Shown: one piece after another, positions 57,466-64,000 of the stretch
How positions within the stretch are numbered: position 1 is the stretch's first letter
How the letters are laid out: every line of letters begins with the position of its first letter
Origin: Lolium rigidum
Lineage: Eukaryota > Streptophyta > Magnoliopsida > Poales > Poaceae
Assembly (NCBI RefSeq): GCF_022539505.1
Contig: NC_061508.1
Span: 35,892,256-35,956,255, forward strand
Direction of reading: 5' to 3'
Length of the DNA stretch: 64,000 nucleotides
Notes under the pieces: model-generated
What the model was told of the DNA's origin: nothing
The model's database searches: none
Seen by the model: only the letters and a program-made list of their open reading frames with translations
Made by a program: the position numbers and the translations under genes

Positions 57466-59582
57466 ATGGCCAACCCTGAAAATACTAAGTTGTGTGACTT
57501 CACTAGCACAAATAATAATGATTTCTTATGCACACCTATTGCTCCACTCGCTACTACAAGCAGAATTCTTTGAAATTAAACCTCGCTTTACTTAATCTTG
57601 TCATGAGAGAGCAATTTTCCGGTGTTAGTTCCGATGATGCTGCTGCCCATCTCAATAATTTTGTTGAACTATGTGAAATGCAAAAGTATAAAGATGTAGA
57701 TGGTGACATTATAAAATTAAAATTGTTTCCTTTCTCATTAAGAGGAAGAGCTAAAGATTGGTTGCTATCTCTGCCTAAGAATAGTATTGATTCATGGACT
57801 AAATGCAAGGATGCTTTTATTGGTAGATATTATCCCCCTGCTAAAATTATATCTTTGAGGAGTAGCATAATGAATTTTAAACAATTGGATAATGAACATG
57901 TTGCTCAAGCTTGGGAAAGAATGAAATCTCTAGTTAAAAATTTCCCAACCCATGGACTGACTACTTGGATGATCATCCAAACCTTCTATGCAGGACTAAA
58001 TTTTTCTTCGCGGAATTTATTGGATTCAGCTGCTGGAGGTACCTTTATGTCCATCACTCTTGGTGAAGCAACAAAGCTTCTTGATAATATGATGGTTAAT
58101 TACTCTGAATGGCACACGGAAAGAGCTCCACAAGGTAAGAAGGTAAATTCGTTGAAGAATCCTCTTCCTTGAATGATAAGGTTGATGCTATTATGTCTAT
58201 GCTTGCAAATGATAGGACTAATGTTGATCCTAATAATGTTCCATTAGCTTCATTGGTTGCCCAAGAAGAACATGTTGATGTAAACTTCATTAAAAATAAT
58301 AATTTCAACAACAATGCTTATCGGAACAATTCTAGTAATAACTATAGGCCATATCCTTATAATAATGGTAACGGTTATGCTAATTCTTATGGGAATTCTT
58401 ACAACAATAATAGGAATACACCCCCTGGACTTGAAGCCATGCTTAAAGAATTTATTAGTACACAAACTGCCTTTAACAAATCAGTTGAGGAAAAGCTCAA
58501 TAAAATTGATATTCTTGTTTCTAGAGTTGATAGTCTTGCCTCTGATGTTGATCTTTTGAAATCGAAAGTTATGCCTAATAGGGATATTGAAAATAAAATT
58601 GTTACTACAGCAAATGCCATCCAAGTTAGAATTAATGAGAATATAAGATTAATGGCTGAACTGCGAGCTAGGTGGGATAGAGAAGAAAATGAAAAACTAG
58701 CTAAAGAGAAAAATGTAGCTAAAGTTTGGACTATTACCACCACTAGCAATGCTAATGATTCATATGTTGCTGCACCTCCTACTATCAATGGTAAAATAAT
58801 TGGTGTTGGCAATGCTTCTACTCCTAGTGCAAAGCGCGCAAAATTACCCGAAACTGCTAAAACTGCTCGAACCGCTTGTGATAAAACTCGCTGAAATTTT
58901 TTCCAACCTTGGGGATGATAATCCCATTGCTTTAGATTGTAATGATTTAGATTTTGATGATTGCCACATCTCTGAAGTTATAAAGTTCTTACAAAAACTT
59001 GCTAAAAGTCCCAATGTTAGTGCTATAAATTTGGCTTTCACAAAACATATTACAAATGCTCTCATAAAAGCTAGAGAAGAGAAACTAAAACTTGAAACTT
59101 CTATTCCTAGAAAGCTAGAGGATGGTTGGGAGCCCATCATTAAAATGAGAGTCAAAGATTTTGATTGTAATGCTTTATGTGATCTTGGTGCAAGTATTTC
59201 TGTTATGCCTAAAAAAGTCTATTATATGCTTGACTTGCCACCATTGAAGAATTGTTATTTGGATGTTAATCTCGCTGATAATGCTAAAAAGAAACCTTTG
59301 GGGAAAGTTGATAATGTTCATATTATGGTTAACAATAACCTTGTCCCCGTTGACTTTGTTGTCTTGGATATTGAATGCAATGCATCTTGCCCCATTATAT
59401 TGGGAAGACCTTTTCTTCGAACCGTTGGTGCTACTATTGATATGAAGGAAGGTAATATTAAATATCAATTTCCTCTCAAGAAAGGTATGGAACACTTCCC
59501 TAGAAAGAGAATGAAGTTACCTTATGATTCTATTATTAGAACAAAGTATGATGTTGATGCTTCATCTTTCGATGTTACTTGA
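57466..59582 (+). pseudogene. gag-protease region of element E
   Basis: It starts MANPENTKLCDF at 57466. The gag domain has FPFSLRGRAKDWLLSLPKNS and AQAWERMKSLVKNFPTHGL. An Asn/Tyr-rich linker (58290-58430) follows in place of a zinc knuckle, then a predicted coiled coil. The retropepsin is open from 58800 to 59582, with NALCDLGASISVMPKKVYY (Asp codon 59181) and CPIILGRPFLRTVGATID. Frame changes occur near 57555, 58165 and 58890; the first cluster is at CTCGCT (57547-57552) and CCTCGC (57581-57586), where CTG is expected. It is a distant relative of the A/B polyprotein. Confidence 0.8.
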
Positions 59583-59720
59583 GTTACACTTTCTGCGCCT
59601 AGCTGAAAGGCGTTAAAGAAAAGCGCTTATGGGAGACAACCCATGTTTTTACTCCAGTATTTTTGTTTTATATTTGTGTCTTGGAAGTTGTTTACTACTG
59701 TAGCAACCTCTCCTTATCTT

Positions 59721-61191
59721 AGTTTGTAGAACAGCAGCAAGTTTCCCTTAAGTGAATCACCCAAGGTTTATCGAACTCAGGGAGGTAGAGGTCAGAGATA
59801 TCCCTCTCAAGCAACCCTGCAATTAAGATACAAAAGTCTCTTGTGTCCCCAACACACCTAATACACTTGTCAGATGTATAGGTGCACTAGTTCGGCGAAG
59901 AGATAGTGAAATACAAGTAATATGGATGATTGTAAGTTGTAATTGCAATCTGAAATAAAAATGGCAGCAAGCGAACATGTAGCAGAACTTGTTGGAAATG
60001 GTGTTTCAATGCTTAGAAACAAGGCCTATGGATCATACTTTCACTAGTGGATACTCTCAACAATGATCACATAATTAAATAAATAGATGCTACTCTCAAA
60101 CACTCTCTTGTTGGATGACAAACACCATTCATTGTGTAGGGCTACAAGAGCACCCTCAAGCCGGAGTAAACAAGCTCCACAACTTCATAAAGGAATCACA
60201 CACGATCCGCACACTGTCACCGTCACACCGTGGAGAGTGAATCCGGAGTTCATATTAAAGTAACCTCTAGAGTGCATAATAGACCGTTGCAATTTAGACC
60301 GAGTACTAACATAGCATACACACTGTCAACAATAGTTATGAAAGGGGGAATAGATCACATCAATACTATCATAGTAATAGTTAACTTCATAATCTACAAG
60401 AGATTACAATCATAACCTACGCCAAGTACTACATGATGCACACACTGTTAACTTTACATCATGGAGGAGGAATAGACTACTTTAATAACATCACTAGAGT
60501 AGCACATAGATTAATAGTGATACAAAGCTCATGATCACATAAAGATCACACCATGGGAGAGAGAGATGAACCACATAGCTACCGGTAGAGCCCTCAGCCT
60601 CGGGGGAGAACTACTCCCTCCTCATCATGGGAGACAACAACAGCGATGAAGATGGCGGTGGTGTCGATGGAGATGACTCCGGGGGCAATTCCCCGTCCCG
60701 GCGGCGTGCCGGAACAGAGACTTCTGTCCCCCGAAACTTGTCTTCGCGATGGCGGCGGCTACGGAACTCTTCGTGGAATATGACTTGTTCCCCTAGGGTT
60801 TTCGCGACGGGAAGAATATATAGGCGGAAGGGCGGCCTCGGAGGAGCCAGGGGGTGGCCTCCCCATAGGCTGGCGCGCCTAGGGGCCTAGCCGCGCCGCC
60901 CTGTGGTGTGGGCCCCCTGCTGGCCGCCTCCGACTCTCCTTCGATGTTCTGGAACCCTCCATGGAAAATAGGGTCGTGGGCTTTTGTTTCGTCCAATTCT
61001 GAGAATATTTCCTGTGTAAGATTTCTGAAACCAAAAACAACAGAAAACAGGAACTGGCGCTTCGGCATCTTGTTAATAGGTTAGTACCGGAAAATGCATC
61101 AAAATGATATAAAGTATGAATAAATCATGTAGGTATTGTCATAAAACTAGCATGGAACATAAGAAATTATAGATACGTTGGAGACGTATCA
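59721..61191 (-). repeat. 5' LTR of element D (nearly complete)
   Basis: 1471 bp. Read on the minus strand it begins TGATACGTCTCCAACG at 61191 and lacks its last 50-60 bp at 59721. A TATATT box lies on the minus strand near 60817. Confidence 0.8.
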
Positions 61192-61319
61192 ACCGGCCTC
61201 GGCGAGGTCTAAACGTTGAGGTCAATGATCCTCTGCCGCTCGGACGCCATGAGAAGGCGCCATGACTCCACCGTCGACACTAGAGGGAGATCTGGATGGC
61301 GCGCTCCAAGATGATCCCG

Positions 61320-61535
61320 TCAATCTCGTTGGTTATGCGGGAGGCGTTCCTCTGCTACATCGCCATATGTAGGTGCCAAGGATCCACGCCTCCTCAATTC
61401 CGCCGACTCTGACCTGTCGCTCCAATCCTCCTTCACCGCCGGCTCATGTTCCGCATCGCCCATGAACTGCTCGTCGAGCTCCACAAACTCCACCATATCT
61501 TGCTCTTCGAGCTCGGGCTCGGGTGGCAACGACAC
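61320..61535 (-). pseudogene. Gene fragment, acidic, unrecognised
   Basis: The minus-strand frame reads MSLPPEPELEEQDMVEFVEL, then AVKEDWSDRSESAELRRRGS and LPHNQRD. After the stop the translation goes on in the same style towards 61210 (...MASERQRIIDLNV). I suspect that this is part of an ORF carried by DNA transposons of grasses but cannot name it. It lies in the host sequence interrupted by element D on one side and the MITE on the other. Confidence 0.35.
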
Positions 61536-61609
61536 AGTTTCGGCTAGCGTTGGAGGTGGAGGTGCCGACGTGCCATCGTTGCGACCCTACATGGAGTACG
61601 TGTTATGAG

Positions 61610-62118
61610 TAAGGTTTAAAATAGCGCGCTATAGCATATTTGGAATATCGACGCTAAATTTTAATAATTTTGCTCACTATGGCGCTATTTGCGAAATAAC
61701 ATGCTATAACGCGTAAAATGTTTATATTGTTAGCGCGCTATTTTTTCAAGATAAGTTATTTTCACTTTTTCGTGCTGATGAACTGCAATCTACTGGTTCC
61801 TCTTCTAAATCAGAAGATAATATCGCTAATGCTGATGATTCATAATAAATAATTTATATTATGGTGTTGCCTTGTGGAATGATGATGTTAGACGTCTGAA
61901 AAATTGGATATCCATTTTTTGTATGTGGTTATGTATGTAGGATTTAGTCATTTTTGGACTATATATCCAACCTTTTTAGCAAAATCCTTTACTTTTAGGC
62001 TATATTTGGTATTTTTCGAAACGCTATTTAAAATATAGCACGCTATTAGCACAATATAGTATCCATAGCGTTTGAAGGAGGTTACCGCTATTCATTTAGC
62101 ACGCTATTTTAAACCTTA
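61610..62118. mobile_element. hAT-type MITE with 8-bp target duplication
   Basis: TAAGGTTTAAAATAGCGCGC at the left and its near-perfect inverse (one mismatch in 22) at the right. GTTATGAG flanks both sides (61602-61609, 62119-62126). 8-bp duplications are typical of hAT elements. It is 509 bp, with no transposase. The motif (A)GCGCTA / TAGCGC recurs many times near both ends and in the middle. Confidence 0.85.
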
Positions 62119-62126
62119 GTTATGAG

Positions 62127-63540
62127 GCGGCACGACATTGCAGCTACAGGGCTTTGGCTAGGAGGTTTTGGCTAAGAGGCGGCGAGTGTGGTGGTGAGGG
62201 AGATGGAGGCTAGACGACTTTATAGCCGGAGATGACGCCGGAAACAGAGACGGGAAGCAATGGAAAAAGGGCGGAGAGGAGTGGTGGACATTAATGCCCC
62301 CGCGTGGGGAAGGTGTGTCGGCTACGCGTGTAGCAGGCGCAGCGCCGACAAGACACCGTGCATACCTCCGTCTCGGTAACCGCCACGCCATTAAGAAAAG
62401 TTGACCGCCGCTTTGCTTCTGTTTATGGCGGGTGTGGCCCGCCAAGAGCCACGTCGCCAACAGCTTGTGTCTGACGCGCCTAGCCTGTCCCTGGGGTCCG
62501 GGGACGCTTGATAGGCTACTAGGCCACATCGATCACAATATCAGTTTGGAGCAGCGGCTGGGCATGGTTTTTTATCCGACGCGCCCCAAATTTATTTCAA
62601 GGTCGGTTTGAGAGACGAGGCTATGATGTTCTTAGACCTCTTGGAAAATTTCCTATGTGTCTATATGACAATTATGACATTACTTTATCTCTATAGAACT
62701 TTCATGTGTTTTTCTTCTTTGATGTAACCAAATGACTTTTACAACTAGTTTATGTGTTTTATGCACATGCCATAATATACTAATCCTGATTTTTTTCCTA
62801 TTAGTGTTGTTTTTTAAAATCATTTAGGGTTCTCCTTGTTTGTTTAGGTTATTTTCGATTTGCTGTTTTCCGGGATGGTGAGGCGGTGGCTACATGTTGA
62901 AATCGGAATAAGTTCTTTCTCGGCCTATCCTTGCTTCGGTGGTGCCTCTAGTGCTAGCGGATGACGTGTGGAGTCCTGTGCCCGAGGAATCTCCTGTGTT
63001 TTGGTCGGTTTTTATTTTTGTTGGTGTGGTTTCTGATATGTCTCTTCCGATCTACATTTTTCATCATCGGCGATGGTTGCTTCTATGGTATGCTCGTTCT
63101 TCAGGATCTTTACTACTATGACAAACTCTACTAAGTAAGTTTTACCTTGCTCCTGTGATGGTGGGACAATGACGATGGTGTGTCTTCGCTAATGCTTGTG
63201 TTTGTAATCTTTGTTGGGTGATCCAAAAATATATTTATAATTTTATTACTTTTGGAACTGTTGCTTGTACATTTTGATTGGTGAAATTTAATTAAAAAAA
63301 GCAAAAGTTTGGGTTTAGGGAGTTTCTGCAAATTACTTTTGCGTATCTCCAAGGTTGTTGTAGCTGCAGACTTTTCTAATAACGGCTCCAGGTCCTTCTA
63401 GGACCTTCTGCTTCAACTTGTGATTAATTTTCTACTACTCCACCTTTGGAACGACTGCGGTCAGATTCATCATCTGATTGGGTTTATTCCAGCCCCCACT
63501 TTTTTAGCTGAAAACGGAAGGCAGCCGTCGGTGTCGCAGA
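62127..63540. other. Intergenic, no gene seen
   Basis: GC-rich to 62530, then AT-rich. Small ORFs on both strands show no domain. Confidence 0.45.
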
Positions 63541-63546
63541 GCCGAG

Positions 63547-63688
63547 CCAATCAGGCTCCGCTTCTGGAGAGTTCCGGCTGCGCGTGGATACCCCACCACC
63601 ACTCCACCACAAGCTTCTACTTCTACCTGTGCGCCTTGTCGGCAAGGCACGCTACAGAGACCCCAACCTCACCCGCTCCAGAACGTTC
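63547..63688 (+). promoter_or_regulatory. Promoter elements of the J-domain gene
   Basis: CCAAT at 63547-63551 and GAACGTTC at 63681-63688 (a head-to-head pair of heat-shock element units, nGAAnnTTCn) lie 222 and 81 bases upstream of the ATG. The second may equally be in the 5' leader. Heat induction is possible but not proven. Confidence 0.35.
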
Positions 63689-63768
63689 GTACGCCACCCT
63701 GCGCGCGAACTCTTCCCGTCTCCTCCGCGCGATCAAGAGCGAGAGCGTGCGGAAGTTGGATCGACGAC

Positions 63769-64000
63769 ATGTCGGCCGGTGGAAGCGGCATCCGGCACGA
63801 CGCCGACGTCGACCTCTACGGCGTCCTCGGTCTCAAGAAGGAGTGCTCCGACGCCGACCTCAGAATCGCCTACCGGAGGCTCGCCATGGTGAGTGCTCCG
63901 GCCGCCTCTTGTCAGAGTTCATCACGTATCATTTCGCGCTGATTTTCTTCTTGCTGCAGACATGGCATCCGGACAGGTGCTCTGCGTCCGGCAGCTCGGC
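63769..64000 (+). CDS. J-domain (DnaJ-like) protein, first two exons, runs off the window
   Basis: Exon 1 is 63769-63888, 40 codons: MSAGGSGIRHDADVDLYGVL, then GLKKECSDADLRIAYRRLAM. A 71-base intron (63889 GTGAGT to 63959 TGCAG) follows in phase 0. Exon 2 begins at 63960 with TWHPDRCSASGSS. The HPD motif (codons 63966-63974) is the part of the J domain that stimulates the Hsp70 ATPase. DLYGVLGL and AYRRLAM are helices I and II. The short N-terminus before the J domain is like plant DnaJ homologues of the DNAJB6-like type. The ATG is the first in frame and has a leader of at least 100 bases. The remainder is beyond 64000. Confidence 0.88.

Larger units (their letters stand above)
55525..59720 (+). 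mobile_element. Element E: gag-protease LTR element, 3' truncated
   Basis: LTR, two primer sites, gag and protease, then 140 bases of tail, cut at CTTATCTTA|GTTTGTAG where the LTR of D begins. It inserted into the tail of element C after CAAACAC. No pol and no 3' LTR. Confidence 0.78.
49705..61191 (-). mobile_element. Element D: minus-strand LTR element with nested plus-strand insertions
   Basis: The left end TGATGTCTAC (49705) and the right end ...GACGTATCA (61191) have ACCGG on both sides (49700-49704, 61192-61196). The left end is part of one LTR (49705-49889) and the right end is most of another (59721-61191). They overlap by about 130 bp with a few differences, so they are two LTRs, not one. 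All internal sequence of D is missing. Between them lie fragments of three plus-strand elements. At least one deletion is needed to explain the junction at 59720/59721. Confidence 0.8.

Noticed and set aside
49721..61191. Element D as a solo LTR with one insertion
   Set aside because: The two LTR pieces overlap by about 130 bp and differ at several positions, which a 5-bp target duplication cannot explain.

Overview
This window is nuclear DNA of a grass, most likely of subfamily Pooideae (the Triticeae/Poeae/Aveneae side). The evidence is the large Athila-type LTR retrotransposons with LTRs starting TGATACGTC, the tRNA-Asp primer sites, SAUR and F-box genes, Harbinger, hAT, Helitron and LINE remnants, and a GC-rich J-domain gene with a short GT-AG intron. 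The species cannot be read from the sequence. About two thirds of the window is mobile DNA. No long reverse transcriptase or integrase ORF is visible, so every LTR element here looks non-autonomous or truncated.

Layout. 1-8279 is a pile of LTR elements: an LTR end (1-515), the 3' half of a Tat-like Gypsy element with an antisense acidic ORF and its 3' LTR (516-3476), part of a TGATACGTC-type LTR (3477-4397), the 3' half of another Gypsy-like element with two tandem repeats and its LTR (4398-6556), and a solo LTR with a 5-bp target duplication (6747-8279). 8490-9122 is the 3' end of a Harbinger element. A 100-base gap lies at 9689-9788. 11-24 kb is the most gene-like part. It holds an F-box gene split by a 2.9-kb Helitron (12112-16116), a hAT fragment, a SAUR relic and an intact SAUR gene (19497-20057), a small TIR transposon carrying an AP2/ERF-like pseudogene (20569-21690), LINE relics and a retroposon with a 16-bp target duplication (23847-24725).

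28.3-49.1 kb is a GC-rich host locus interrupted by a 9.8-kb Athila-type element on the minus strand (A). A's own 5' LTR was then hit by a second 9.8-kb copy on the plus strand (B). Both insertions have perfect 5-bp target duplications (AGCGC and GGGAA), so the nesting can be read directly. 49.7-61.2 kb is a second nest. A minus-strand element D (target duplication ACCGG) contains fragments of three plus-strand elements: an LTR, an element C with one orphan ORF, and an element E with gag and protease. Part of D and the 3' ends of the inserts are missing. A hAT-type MITE (61610-62118) follows. The window ends in the first two exons of a J-domain (DnaJ-like) protein gene (63769 onward).

One cross-cutting observation affects all ORF calls. 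Where two copies of a repeat can be compared, many of the differences fall on CAG/CTG triplets (CAG to CG or CGG, CTG to CG, CCG or CTCG), and several frameshifts in the retroelement ORFs sit on such triplets. This looks like a systematic sequencing error at CHG-methylated cytosines rather than real mutation. Apparent frame breaks in the retroelements should therefore be read with caution.
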